Origin: CAVYGM01 sp963768025
GTDB taxonomy: Bacteria > Bacteroidota > Bacteroidia > Cytophagales > Spirosomataceae
Assembly (NCBI GenBank): GCA_963768025.1
Contig: CAVYGM010000019.1
Coordinates: 159,002-223,001 of the forward strand
Direction of reading: 5' to 3'
Length of the DNA stretch: 64,000 bases
Shown: positions 8,953 to 18,598 of the stretch, in pieces
Numbering within the stretch: position 1 is the first letter of the stretch
Layout of the letters: the number at the start of each line of letters is the position of its first letter
Program-made: the position numbers and the translations under genes
The notes under the pieces: model-generated
Databases searched by the model: none
What the model was told of the DNA's origin: nothing
What the model saw: the letters and a program-made list of their open reading frames with translations, nothing else

Positions 8953-10044
8953 ATGCAGCCGAGAAACCGCTACCAATCCGTTGAAAATTTCCTGGATGAC
9001 GAATCCTTCCGAACGTGGGTGCTGGAAGAACAGGATATCCACGCCTGGGAAGAATGGACTCTGGAAAATCCGCATCGGGCCAAACTCGTAGAAGAAGCCC
9101 GGGAATGGCTGTTGGCGCTGCATGTACCCGAGGAGACGGTTGCCGGGGAAGATATAGAAAAAGCCCTGCTGCATACCTGGACTAAAATCAGGGCCGTGGA
9201 GAAGGCCGGGGTTTCGCCGGGGATACATTTCCGTAAACAGTTCTGGGGGAGAGTAGCGGCCGCGGTAGTCGTTCTGGGCTTTCTGCTGGGAAGTATCTAC
9301 CAATTGCCGTTAGGCGACCTCCCGGGCCGCCACCGGGCCGAGCCTGTTCCTGAAAATACTACTGCCCTTTTGGAAAAGCGGAACACCACGGATCGTTCGC
9401 TTCTTGTGTTACTTTCTGACGGTAGCTCGGTCTTGTTGCAGCCTAATAGCTCCCTGCGTTATCCGCGGATATTTGAGGGCAAGGAACGTAAGGTGTACCT
9501 CTCTGGCGACGGTTTTTTTGAAGTCAGTAAAGACGCCGAAAAGCCTTTTTTTGTCTACGCCAACGAGCTGGTTACGAAGGTAGTGGGTACCAGTTTCAGG
9601 ATAAAAGCCTTTCCTGATCAAAAAAACGCGGAGGTGGTGGTCAGAACCGGCAAGGTGAATGTTACCGCCCTGAACTCCACTGAGGAAGGGCTGCTGCTGT
9701 TGCCCAATCAGGGCGTTCGCCTGGGTCGTCGAAGCCTGGCGTTTGAGAAAATCGACGACCTGACTCAGGAAACAAACCTCTCGCAGGAGCTAAGTACCAT
9801 TGAAAAACTGAGCTTTGAGTTTGCTGACGTGCCCGTTTCCCAAATTTTCCGAACCCTTGAACAAGCCTACCTGGTCACCATTGATTTCCCGGCGAATAAG
9901 CTGGCCGACTGCTACCTGACCACCTCCCTGAGCGATCAGCCGCTACCGGAAAAACTAAAAATTATCTGTGAAAGTCTGGGCGGCCGTACCCGCTACGAAA
10001 TGAACGAAAATAAGATTACAATCCACTCCAATGGGTGCAACTAA
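8953..10044 (+). CDS. FecR family anti-sigma factor
   Basis: 363 residues. The cytoplasmic N-terminal part contains a Trp-rich anti-sigma segment. One membrane helix lies at about residues 98-117 (FWGRVAAAVVVLGFLLGSIY). A periplasmic FecR domain follows, with LSDGSSVLLQPNSSLRYP and the KVYLSGDGFFEVSKD motif. It ends in a DUF4974-type domain (LSFEFADVPVSQIFRTLEQAY). It should contact the STN domain of the SusC encoded next and control the sigma factor encoded upstream. Confidence 0.87.
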   Translation: MQPRNRYQSVENFLDDESFRTWVLEEQDIHAWEEWTLENPHRAKLVEEAREWLLALHVPEETVAGEDIEKALLHTWTKIRAVEKAGVSPGIHFRKQFWGRVAAAVVVLGFLLGSIYQLPLGDLPGRHRAEPVPENTTALLEKRNTTDRSLLVLLSDGSSVLLQPNSSLRYPRIFEGKERKVYLSGDGFFEVSKDAEKPFFVYANELVTKVVGTSFRIKAFPDQKNAEVVVRTGKVNVTALNSTEEGLLLLPNQGVRLGRRSLAFEKIDDLTQETNLSQELSTIEKLSFEFADVPVSQIFRTLEQAYLVTIDFPANKLADCYLTTSLSDQPLPEKLKIICESLGGRTRYEMNENKITIHSNGCN

Positions 10045-10072
10045 CCTAAACCTGACAGCCTATGCATAAAAA

Positions 10073-10103
10073 GAGCGTCGACATGCTGTAACATCCGACG
10101 CTC
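10073..10103. other. Inverted repeat between fecR-type and susC-type genes
   Basis: GAGCGTCG (10073-10080) is the exact reverse complement of CGACGCTC (10096-10103), with a 15-base loop. It begins 29 bases after the FecR stop and 104 bases before the SusC start. There is no T run, so it is more likely an RNA stem that separates or stabilises the two parts of the message than a strong terminator. Confidence 0.4.
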
Positions 10104-10207
10104 AAAGTACCCCCGTCATGTTCTGTAAAACATGTCTTTCGTGAGAAAAGGGGAAGATGATTTTGCCAATACCCTGAAAAAAAGTATCTCCTAAACCCAT
10201 CAAAAGT

Positions 10208-13200
10208 ATGAAAATATCTTTGACTCCTAAACGATTACTGTACCGAATCGTGCAACTATCTTCCTTACAAATCATCATAGCCCTGCTGTTCTCCGGCATG
10301 AGCCTGGCTACCTCCGTCAAAGGGCAGGAGATGCTGGATCGCCGGGTGTCGGTCCAGGCATCAGGCCAGGCGTTGGGAAGTGTCCTGAACGCCCTGGAAA
10401 AGTCCGCCCAGGTAAAGTTCTCGTACAACTCGCGTACCCTCGATCTTAACCACTCCATCACCGTCAAAGCCTCGAATGAGCCTTTATCGGAGGTGTTGAA
10501 CCGGATTCTGACTCCTTTGCAAATCAATTTTCTGCAGGTAAGCAACCGGATCGTCCTGCGCAACAAAGCAGTCGGGCATCTGGATCCCAGCACTACGCTA
10601 CCCGCCCTTTCCATCCCGGCGAATCTTGCGCTGGATTTCAACGTGACGGGAAAAGTCACCGACGAAAGCGGCGAAGGCTTGCCGGGGGTGAGTGTGGTGG
10701 TAAAAGGTACTCAGCGCGGTACGACCACCAACCAGGAGGGTACCTATTCCGTCTCCGCTCCCGATGGCAAGGCAACGCTGGTGTTCTCCTTTGTGGGGTA
10801 CCTCTCGCAGGAGATCGCCATCAACAACCGGACTCAGATTAACCTTAGCCTAAGCACCGATACCAAAGCCCTGAATGAGGTGATTGTGGTAGGCTACGGT
10901 ACCCAGAAAAAACGCGACCTGACGGGAGCTATTTCCAGCATATCCAGCCGGGATATTGCCGAAACACCCTCCTCCAACTTCCTGCAAAATGCTCAGGGAC
11001 GACTAGCCGGGGTAGATATTGTCCGTAGTAATGGCAATCCCGGTTCGGCTCCGGTGATTCGTATACGTGGCAACCGCTCCATCAACGCCAGCAACAACCC
11101 GCTGTATGTAATTGACGGAATTCCGACGGACGTAAGCATCAACGACTTCAACCCCAACGACATTGAGTCGATGGAGGTACTCAAAGACGCCAGCGCCGTG
11201 GCTATCTACGGGTCGCGGGGTGCCAATGGGGTGATTCTGATTACGACCAAAAAAGGAAAAGAGGGCAAGGCAGTCATCAGCTACGATGGCTACTACGGAA
11301 TCAAGAAAGCGCAGAAAAACCTGAACCTGATGAATGGTGAGCAATTTGCGCGCTATTCACGAGTGGCCAGGGGTATCGACGCCAATGACGCCAGCAAAGA
11401 CAATACCTTTTTCAGCACCCTCGAAGTAGACAACCTGAAAAACGGAGTAGAAGCCGATTGGCTGGATCTCATCCTCCGCGACGGACAGCAGCAGCAGCAC
11501 CAGATTTCGGCCAGCGGCGGTAATCAGAACACTACGTACTACTTATCGGGATCCTTTTTTGACGAAAAGGGCATCATGCAGCTCAGCGACTACCAGCGCT
11601 ACTCCTTCCGGGCCAATATCGAAACCAAGCTCACCGAGCGGCTCCGTGTAGGTGTAAGCTCCACGGTTGCCACCGACTTGCAAAACACCATGGCCAACGG
11701 CCCCTACACCAATGCTTTGCAGTTCTCTCCCCTTGTGCAGCCCTACGATGCCGATGGTAATTTCATTGCCTACCCTAATCCCCGCGAAGGACTATTGACT
11801 AGTCCGTTGTTGCAATACCAGCCGGGCCAGTTCACCAACGAGCGGCGGAAGTTTCGGGTATTTGCCAACATCTTTGGTGAATACAAATTCATGGAAGGGC
11901 TTACCTACCGGCTAAATTTTGGCCCGGACTTCAGCAATTCACGTCAGGGCGAGTACAGTGGTACCCTTGCCGGCAGCGCCAACACCGCCGAAGTGACCAA
12001 CCAGCAGAATTTCGCCTACACCCTGGAAAATATCCTGTCGTTTAACCGCAAATTTGGAAAGCACTCCCTCAATGTGGTCGGGCTGTTCAGTACCCAAACC
12101 AACCGGTTCGAATCGTCGGGGGCGGCGGCCCGGAACATCCCGGTGGAGTCTTCGCTGTTTTACAATCTGGGTAGTGCCGAAACCGTCACGGGTATCAATA
12201 GCTCCCTGACCAAGTGGGGACTCGTATCGTACATGGGTCGGGTCAACTACACCTTCAAAGACCGGTACCTGCTCACCCTGACCGGTCGCGCCGATGGATC
12301 GTCCCGCCTTTCCCAGAAAAACAAGTGGGCGTTTTTTCCCTCCGTATCGGCCGGTTGGGTGGTCTCCGACGAAGCCTTCATGGCAAATGCCAAAGCCATC
12401 TCCTTCCTGAAATTCCGGGCGGGATACGGCGCCGTTGGCAATACGTCCATCTCGCCTTACCAGACCCTCGGCGGATTGGAGCGCTCCGTGTATGCCTTCG
12501 GCACTAATCCGGCTTTTGGCTATGCCTTAAATGTAATCCCGAACCCTGATCTGCGGTGGGAGATATCCAGTACGGTCAACATCGGCATGGACTTCGGCCT
12601 GTTCAACGACCGACTGACTGGTTCGCTGGAAGTATACAAGACGAACACTACCGACTTGCTTCTGAACCGGTTGATCCCTATTACCTCGGGCTATGAGTCC
12701 ATTTTGCAAAACATCGGTGCTACCAGCAATCAGGGCTGGGAGTTGTCGCTGAATGGGAATATCGTCAATTCTCCCGGTGGATTCAAATGGGATGCCAACC
12801 TGAATTTATTCAGCAATAAGGAAAAAATCGTTGATCTTTTCAATGGGAAGGATGATGTGGGAAACCAATGGTTCATCGGATCGCCCATCAGCGTGTTTTA
12901 CAATTTCAAACAGGAGGGAATCTGGCAGACCAACGAGGCCGACGAGGCCACCAAAGCCAAACAGAAGCCCGGCGATATCAAAATAGCCGACGTGAACGGC
13001 CGGGATGCGACCGGCACCCTCACCAACCAGCCCGATGGGGTCATCAACGCGGACGATCGTACGATCCTTGGCTCCACCGTACCCGATTGGAGCGGCGGGA
13101 TTACCAACCGGCTGAGCTATAAGGGAATTGATTTTTCGTTCCTGGTGTATGCCCGGCAGGGTCAATACATTCGGAGTGACTTCCATAATCTGGGCGGAAA

Positions 13201-13552
13201 CAGCTGGCAGGGACGCTACAACGCCATCAATTTTGATTATTGGACGGTAGACAATCCGGTCGATAAAATCCCCCGCCCCAATGCGGCGGCCGCTCCCCTA
13301 TACGCCGATGCGGTGCGGTTTTTCGATGGTTCCTTTGTAAAAATCCGGAACATCACCCTCGGCTATACGCTTCCCAAGGCTATTACCTCAAAAGCTCGAA
13401 TCGGCAGCCTTCGCCTGTACGCCACGGCCGACAACGCCCTGATCTTCTCGCCCTACAAGCTGGTAGACCCCGAAACGGCCAATGGTATCGTGGGGGGAAG
13501 TTCACCGATGACTTCCGCAACCTATGTGTTTGGTATGAACCTTAAATTCTGA
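10208..13552 (+). CDS. SusC/RagA-type TonB-dependent receptor with STN domain
   Basis: 1,114 residues with a signal peptide ending near VKGQ (residue 39). An STN signalling domain follows (about 45-120: VSVQASGQALGSVLNALEKS, then VSNRIVLRNK). Next come a carboxypeptidase-like domain (GKVTDESGEGLPGVSVVVKG, residues 146 on), a TonB-box-like segment (LNEVIVVGYGTQKKRDLTG) and the plug (IRIRGNRSINASNNPLYVID; SMEVLKDASAVAIYGSRGAN). The barrel runs to a final aromatic residue (FGMNLKF). It would import oligosaccharide with the SusD encoded 14 bases downstream. The STN domain fits control by the upstream sigma/FecR pair. The frame is intact. Confidence 0.92.
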   Translation: MKISLTPKRLLYRIVQLSSLQIIIALLFSGMSLATSVKGQEMLDRRVSVQASGQALGSVLNALEKSAQVKFSYNSRTLDLNHSITVKASNEPLSEVLNRILTPLQINFLQVSNRIVLRNKAVGHLDPSTTLPALSIPANLALDFNVTGKVTDESGEGLPGVSVVVKGTQRGTTTNQEGTYSVSAPDGKATLVFSFVGYLSQEIAINNRTQINLSLSTDTKALNEVIVVGYGTQKKRDLTGAISSISSRDIAETPSSNFLQNAQGRLAGVDIVRSNGNPGSAPVIRIRGNRSINASNNPLYVIDGIPTDVSINDFNPNDIESMEVLKDASAVAIYGSRGANGVILITTKKGKEGKAVISYDGYYGIKKAQKNLNLMNGEQFARYSRVARGIDANDASKDNTFFSTLEVDNLKNGVEADWLDLILRDGQQQQHQISASGGNQNTTYYLSGSFFDEKGIMQLSDYQRYSFRANIETKLTERLRVGVSSTVATDLQNTMANGPYTNALQFSPLVQPYDADGNFIAYPNPREGLLTSPLLQYQPGQFTNERRKFRVFANIFGEYKFMEGLTYRLNFGPDFSNSRQGEYSGTLAGSANTAEVTNQQNFAYTLENILSFNRKFGKHSLNVVGLFSTQTNRFESSGAAARNIPVESSLFYNLGSAETVTGINSSLTKWGLVSYMGRVNYTFKDRYLLTLTGRADGSSRLSQKNKWAFFPSVSAGWVVSDEAFMANAKAISFLKFRAGYGAVGNTSISPYQTLGGLERSVYAFGTNPAFGYALNVIPNPDLRWEISSTVNIGMDFGLFNDRLTGSLEVYKTNTTDLLLNRLIPITSGYESILQNIGATSNQGWELSLNGNIVNSPGGFKWDANLNLFSNKEKIVDLFNGKDDVGNQWFIGSPISVFYNFKQEGIWQTNEADEATKAKQKPGDIKIADVNGRDATGTLTNQPDGVINADDRTILGSTVPDWSGGITNRLSYKGIDFSFLVYARQGQYIRSDFHNLGGNSWQGRYNAINFDYWTVDNPVDKIPRPNAAAAPLYADAVRFFDGSFVKIRNITLGYTLPKAITSKARIGSLRLYATADNALIFSPYKLVDPETANGIVGGSSPMTSATYVFGMNLKF

Positions 13553-13565
13553 AATCCTTAGAGAC

Positions 13566-15215
13566 ATGAAAAAGAACTATATAGTACTCAGCCTGCTGTC
13601 GGTAGGTATTCTCCTGACCTCTTGCAACGGTATTCTGGAAGAAAATCCCGTGGGCCTGGCCACCGCCGAAAGCTACTACGCCACCCCGAAGGGAATCGAG
13701 GATGGCCTGAAAGCGACCTATACTCCCTTACGGAATTTCTACGGTCGAGAACACGCCTTCTTCCTCACAGTGACCGGTACCGACATGTACACGAATGGCT
13801 TCGGGGGAGCTACCAACAACCCCGATTATAACAATTACTCACCTAACCTCCTGGGATCCAGCGCCTACGTAAAAACCATCTGGGATAATTTCTACGTGGG
13901 CATCAATCAGGCCAATGCCGTAGTTGGGCGGGCTCCCAAAGTAACGGGGCTCAATGAGACTCAACGGAATCGCATCATCGGTGAAGCACGCTTTCTGAGG
14001 GCACTTTACTACTTCCATCTGGTACAGCAGTATGGCGATATTCACTTTACGCTCGAAGAAACACAGGGCGTCGAAACCGAAGCCAAACGTACGCCGGTGG
14101 CCACCGTGTACCAGCAGGGCATCATCCCGGATCTGCAATTTGCCGTAGCCAACCTACCCGCCAAAGCCCAGGCCTACGGACAAGCTACCAAACACGCGGC
14201 AGAAGGACTGCTGGCCCGGGTGCAACTTACCCTGGGCAACTGGGCCGAGGCCGAAAAAATGGCTGCTGCGGTGATTACTAGCAATGATCATTCGTTGGTG
14301 AAAAATTACGGCGATCTGTGGGACATCACCAAAGAACTGAATACCGAGGTGATCTGGTCGGTGCAGTATACCGACAACCCCCTGACCAACGGGGCAGGGA
14401 ATCAGGGGCACCTCTATTTTCAGTTTGATTATACGCTCAACCCCGCCATGACCCGCGATGTGGTCAATGGGCGACCTTTCCAGCGGTTTATGCCTACCAA
14501 CTACACGCTCAACCTATTCGATCTGAGTAAGGATAGCCGTTTTGATGGTACCTTCAAAACCGTATGGCTTGCCAATACCAAGGCCACTATAAACGGGAAA
14601 GCAATACAGCCCGGCGATACGGCCATCAAAATCGTGATGCGCCCGGTAGACAACGCCGTCCAGAAAGCCGCGCCTTACTGGCTCATTGACTACAACAACA
14701 AGTGGGTAGCCAGCGTGACGGATCAGCTGGAAATAGGGGGTTCGAACCGTCGACAATTCCCCACCCTCAAAAAATACCTGGACCCCCTACGCGTCAGCGT
14801 CAATGCGGAGGACGGTCGGCGTGACTTCATGGTACTTCGCCTGGCCGAAATGTATCTCATTGCCGGGGAAGCAGCTTTTAAGCAAGGCAACCTGGCCAAA
14901 GCCGCCGAGTATGTCAATGTGGTACGCACGCGGGCTGCCCTACCCGGCAAAGTAGCCGAGATGCAGATCAAATCGGCGGACCTCAGTGAAGATTTTTTCA
15001 TGGATGAACGCGGCCGCGAACTGGCCGGCGAAATGCTCCGCTGGTACGACCTGAAACGCTCCGGCAAATTCCTGGAAAGACTCAAAAAATACAACCTGGA
15101 TGCAGCGGTTAATGTAAAGGAGATGCACCTGGTACGCCCCATTCCCCAAACCCAGATCGACCGCGTGACCAATCCGGGAGATTTTCTGCAAAATCCGGGA
15201 TATAATTTTGAATGA
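13566..15215 (+). CDS. SusD/RagB family glycan-binding lipoprotein
   Basis: 549 residues with a lipoprotein signal (MKKNYIVLSLLSVGILLTSC). SusD hallmarks are a helical TPR-like body with EARFLRALYYFHLVQQYGDI, the RLAEMYLIAGEAAFKQGN segment, the GREL..EMLRWYDLKRSGKF motif and the end LVRPIPQTQIDRVTN...QNPGY. It caps the SusC barrel and captures glycan at the cell surface. It lies 14 bases after SusC and should be cotranscribed. Two sulfatases downstream suggest a sulfated glycan as substrate, which is an inference from context only. Confidence 0.92.
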   Translation: MKKNYIVLSLLSVGILLTSCNGILEENPVGLATAESYYATPKGIEDGLKATYTPLRNFYGREHAFFLTVTGTDMYTNGFGGATNNPDYNNYSPNLLGSSAYVKTIWDNFYVGINQANAVVGRAPKVTGLNETQRNRIIGEARFLRALYYFHLVQQYGDIHFTLEETQGVETEAKRTPVATVYQQGIIPDLQFAVANLPAKAQAYGQATKHAAEGLLARVQLTLGNWAEAEKMAAAVITSNDHSLVKNYGDLWDITKELNTEVIWSVQYTDNPLTNGAGNQGHLYFQFDYTLNPAMTRDVVNGRPFQRFMPTNYTLNLFDLSKDSRFDGTFKTVWLANTKATINGKAIQPGDTAIKIVMRPVDNAVQKAAPYWLIDYNNKWVASVTDQLEIGGSNRRQFPTLKKYLDPLRVSVNAEDGRRDFMVLRLAEMYLIAGEAAFKQGNLAKAAEYVNVVRTRAALPGKVAEMQIKSADLSEDFFMDERGRELAGEMLRWYDLKRSGKFLERLKKYNLDAAVNVKEMHLVRPIPQTQIDRVTNPGDFLQNPGYNFE

Positions 15216-15245
15216 GTGAATGATAGAATGAGTGAATGTAGTTAT

Positions 15246-15333
15246 AGCTGGTTTGCGTCTGCGACGCGAACCCTGAAGGCGCGTTTAAAACGCGCATTAT
15301 CGCGACAGAGTCCCGTCAAGACGCAAACCAGCT
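15246..15333. repeat. 88-bp element with perfect 15-bp terminal inverted repeats
   Basis: AGCTGGTTTGCGTCT (15246-15260) is the exact reverse complement of AGACGCAAACCAGCT (15319-15333). The inside holds a second near-palindrome (GCGCGTTTAAAACGCGC). It lies between SusD and the first sulfatase. It may serve as a terminator-like stem, or be a short dispersed palindromic element. There is no coding capacity for a transposase. Confidence 0.6.
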
Positions 15334-15352
15334 GTAATTATCAAAAGCATCT

Positions 15353-16830
15353 ATGATAAAAAAAAGTTTCTATACAAGCATCGCACTGCTGGGTCTTTGG
15401 TGGATCCTCAGCAGCATCTGTTGGCACCGAAACAACCCCCCAACGTACTCTTCATCTGCATCGACGACCTTCGACCTGATCTGAAATGCTACGGAAACGC
15501 GGAGGTTCATTCCCCTAATCTCGATGCCTTGGCGGCAGAATCGAGCCTTTTTACCCGGCATTACGTTACTCAACCTACCTGCGGGGCATCGCGGTATAGC
15601 TTACTGACAGGCCGACGTCCCCGGTCGGCGGTCCACCTTTCCAATGCCGCCATTGAAAAAGAAATCAGCGGAAAACCCCGCACCGAAACGCCGGAGAGCT
15701 TTGTGGATCACTTCCGGCGCAACGGCTACTATACCGTGGGGATTGGTAAAATCAGCCACTCGGCCGATGGCTACGTGTACGGCTACGAAGAACCCCGAAG
15801 CAATCAGCTGGAACTCCCCCACAGCTGGGATGAAATGCTGTTTGATCCCGGAAAGTGGAAGACCGGCTGGAATGCTTTCTTTGCCTATGCCGATGGCACC
15901 AACCGTCAAACGCACAAAGGAGAGGTAAAGCCGTACGAGCACGCCGATGTGTCCGACGAGGGGTACCCCGATGGGCTCAGTGCCCGGCTGGCCGTTACGA
16001 AACTGAACGAGCTGGCGGGAAAAAAGCAGCCGTTTTTTCTCAGTGTCGGGTTTTTCAAGCCCCACCTACCTTTCAACGCACCCCAAAAATACTGGGACTT
16101 GTACGACGAGTCGAAGATTTCACGTCAGCCCTTCACCCGATATTCCAGAAAATATACATCCGGCTAGCCTACAAATTAGTGGCGAGTTTAACGGCTACAA
16201 GGCGGGTGATGAACAAGCTTCTTTGTCGGCTCCGGTTTCGGACGCCTATGCCCGTAAACTCCGCCATGCCTACTACGCTAGTGTAAGCTACACCGATGCG
16301 CAGGTAGGTAAAGTACTAGCGGAGTTGAAACGGTTAAAACTAGACAAAAATACGATTGTGGTGGTATGGGGCGACCACGGCTGGCATCTGGGCGACCACC
16401 GCGTGTGGGGCAAGCATACCATTTTTGAGCGGGCGGTCAGGAGTGTATTGATGGTAAAAGCTCCGGGGACGGCCACCGGTCAACAACGCGACGAGGTTGT
16501 CAGTACCGTGGATATTTACCCTACCCTGCTGGAACTATGCCAGCTAAAATCCGCCACCCAACTGGACGGAACAAGCCTGGTACCTCTCTTAAAAAAAGGG
16601 AAAAAACCTGCCTGGGATAACGTAGCGTACAGCTACTACAACCGCGGTATAAGTGTGCGTACGGACCGGTACCGCTTTACGAAGTACTTCCGCAAGCAGG
16701 AACCCACCGTAGAACTATATGACCAGCGAACCGACCCAAACGAGAACCGCAACATAGCCGCGAAAATCCGGACGTAGTAGAAAAACTGACGCCCGTCTGG
16801 GCCAAAGGGGATACGGGTCTTTACAAATAA
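15353..16830 (+). pseudogene. Sulfatase (S1 family), three frameshifts
   Basis: The gene starts at ATG 15353 with a signal peptide (MIKKSFYTSIALLGLWWILSSIC). Three single-base breaks interrupt it: a C run at 15436-15441 that seems one base short, a break near 16117-16135, and one near 16757-16765. Joined, it gives about 492 residues ending ENPDVVEKLTPVW...GLYK. Sulfatase marks are NVLFICIDDLRPD (metal-binding Asp pair), TCGASRYSLLTG (the Cys converted to formylglycine), GIGKISH, and VVWGDHGWHLGDH. It would hydrolyse sulfate esters on glycans outside the cytoplasm. This type needs a maturation enzyme, which is not in the window. The number of breaks points to sequence error more than decay. 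Confidence 0.8.
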
Positions 16831-16870
16831 AGGGCGAATGGCAAGGACATTTCCATTCCATTCGTCTTTT
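16829..16870 (+). terminator. Terminator hairpin overlapping the first sulfatase stop
   Basis: AAAGGGCGAATGG (16829-16841) pairs with CCATTCGTCTTTT (16858-16870) over 13 positions, counting G-T pairs, around a 16-base loop. The descending arm ends in TCTTTT. It begins inside the TAA of the sulfatase. Confidence 0.55.
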
Positions 16871-16899
16871 AAAGTGACATTGATACTATACGAATAACA

Positions 16900-16971
16900 G
16901 GCCCGGAGGGCCGACACCTCAGTAGAATTAGTGCAATTAAGGTACGACTAAGCCCCATCGGGGCGACACCT
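16900..16971 (+). repeat. Two-unit hairpin repeat with shared GACACCT tail
   Basis: Unit 1 is GGCCC-gga-GGGCC followed by GACACCT (16900-16919). Unit 2 is GCCCC-atc-GGGGC followed by GACACCT (16952-16971). The stems differ while the tail is identical, at a spacing of 52 bases. This form, stem plus fixed tail in a tandem pair between genes, resembles REP elements. No transposase of the REP-associated type lies in the window. Confidence 0.5.
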
Positions 16972-16989
16972 GACAAAATCAACATCCCT

Positions 16990-18550
16990 ATGCAAACCCA
17001 ACCACTTTTTACACTACTCCTATCCCTACTTTCGCCCCTGCTGTTACGCCCAGAAACCCAACATCATCGTCATCATGGCCGATGACCTGGGGTACAGCGA
17101 CATCGGCTGCTACGGTTCCGAAATACTCACCCCGAACCTGGACGCTCTGGCGGCCAAGGGCGCGAAGTTCACGCAGTTTTACAACGCCGCCCGCTGCTGC
17201 CCCAGCCGGGCTTCGCTACTCACGGGCGTGTACCCGCATCAGGCGGGCATGGGAAAAATGGTGGTGACGTCCGCCATCAAAAACCGCGACCCCGAAACAC
17301 CCTACCAGGGTTGGCTGAGCCGCAACACCGTGACGGTGGCGGAGGTACTCAAAAACGCCGGCTACCAGACCTACATGTCAGGCAAGTGGCACGTGGGCGA
17401 GGAGCGCCCCGACTGGCCCCTGCAACGGGGTTTTGATAAGTACTTTGGCCTCATCAGCGGCGCCACCAGCTACTACCGTCTGCTACCCGGCCGGTTGATC
17501 CTGGAAGGAAACGAACCCTATAAAATCCCCGAAGGCTTTTACTTCACGGACGCCATTTCCAAAAAAGCCGTGGACTATATCGATGCGGCTTCGGGAAAAC
17601 CCTTCTTCATGTACGTAGCCTACACGGCTCCGCACTGGCCACTGCATGCACCCGAGGAAGAAATGGCGAAGTACCGCGGTAAGTATATGAAAGGTTGGGA
17701 CAAACTCCGGCAGGAGCGCCACGCCCGGCAACAGAAAATGGGCCTGCTGCCCGCCAGCCTGCCGCTATCACCGCGTGATCCGGAAATACGGGCCTGGGAA
17801 GATGCCCCCGATAAAAAGGAGTGGGATCAGAAAATGACCGCTTACGCCGCCATGATCACGCGCATGGACAAGGGCATTGGTCAGATTGTGGCCAAACTCA
17901 AAGCCACCGGCCAGCTGGACAATACCCTGATCATGTTCCTGTCGGACAATGGCGCCTGCGCCGAAGAGATAGGGGGACGCGCCAAACGCGACCTGGGCGA
18001 CGAAGCCTACGAGCGCTCGCTTACTACCGCACCGGGCGAGAAGGGCTCGTACGTAGCCTACGGAAAAGAGTGGGCTAACCTGGGCAATGTACCCTTCCGG
18101 CTCTACAAAAGCTTTACGCACGAGGGTGGGGTTTCGAGTCCGATGATTGTGCATTATCCTAAGCTCATTAAAAAAGGCTTTCAAACCGACCAGGTAGGGC
18201 ACATCATGGACATCATGCCCACCTGCCTGGAACTGGCCGGCGCTACCTACCCTTCCTCTTACGATGGACGAACCATCAAACCAGTAGAAGGGAAAAGCCT
18301 GATGCCCATCTTGCAAGGCAAAACCCGTGCGCCCCATGACTTCATTGCCTGGGAGCACTTTGACAGCCGCGCCATCCGGCAGGGAGACTGGAAGCTGGTG
18401 TGGTCGAAAGAAGCTAAAAAATGGGAGCTGTACGATCTGGCGAAAGACCGCGCTGAGTTGAATGACTTGTCTGCTACCATGCCCGGCAAAGTAAAGGAAC
18501 TGTTGTCGAAATACGACGGCTGGGCCAGTCGAGTGGGGGTGGGTGAATAA
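16990..18550 (+). pseudogene. Sulfatase (S1 family), one frameshift after the signal peptide
   Basis: Signal peptide MQTQPLFTLLLSLLSPLL starts at 16990. Removing one T at 17044-17045 joins it to YAQKPNIIVIMADDLGYSDIG in the next frame, giving about 519 residues. Arylsulfatase features are the DD metal pair, ARCCPSRASLLTG (formylglycine Cys in C-x-P-S-R), SGKWHVGE, LIMFLSDNGACAEE and a C-terminal EHFDSRAIRQGDWKLVW block. The last is typical of arylsulfatase A-like enzymes. Without the join, the longest frame would start at an internal Met (17075) and lack its export signal. It lies 160 bases after the previous sulfatase in the sigma/SusC module. Confidence 0.85.
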
Positions 18551-18555
18551 AAGCC

Positions 18556-18589
18556 ACTGGTGGGCGGTCTGAAAAAACCGCCCACCAGT
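18556..18589. terminator. Hairpin between convergent sulfatase and GH43 genes
   Basis: ACTGGTGGGCGGT (18556-18568) and ACCGCCCACCAGT (18577-18589) form a perfect 13-bp stem with an 8-base loop. It sits in the 48-base gap between two convergent genes. On the minus strand it is followed a few bases later by TTTTATT. It probably ends transcription from one or both sides. Confidence 0.75.
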
Positions 18590-18598
18590 ATAGTCCTC

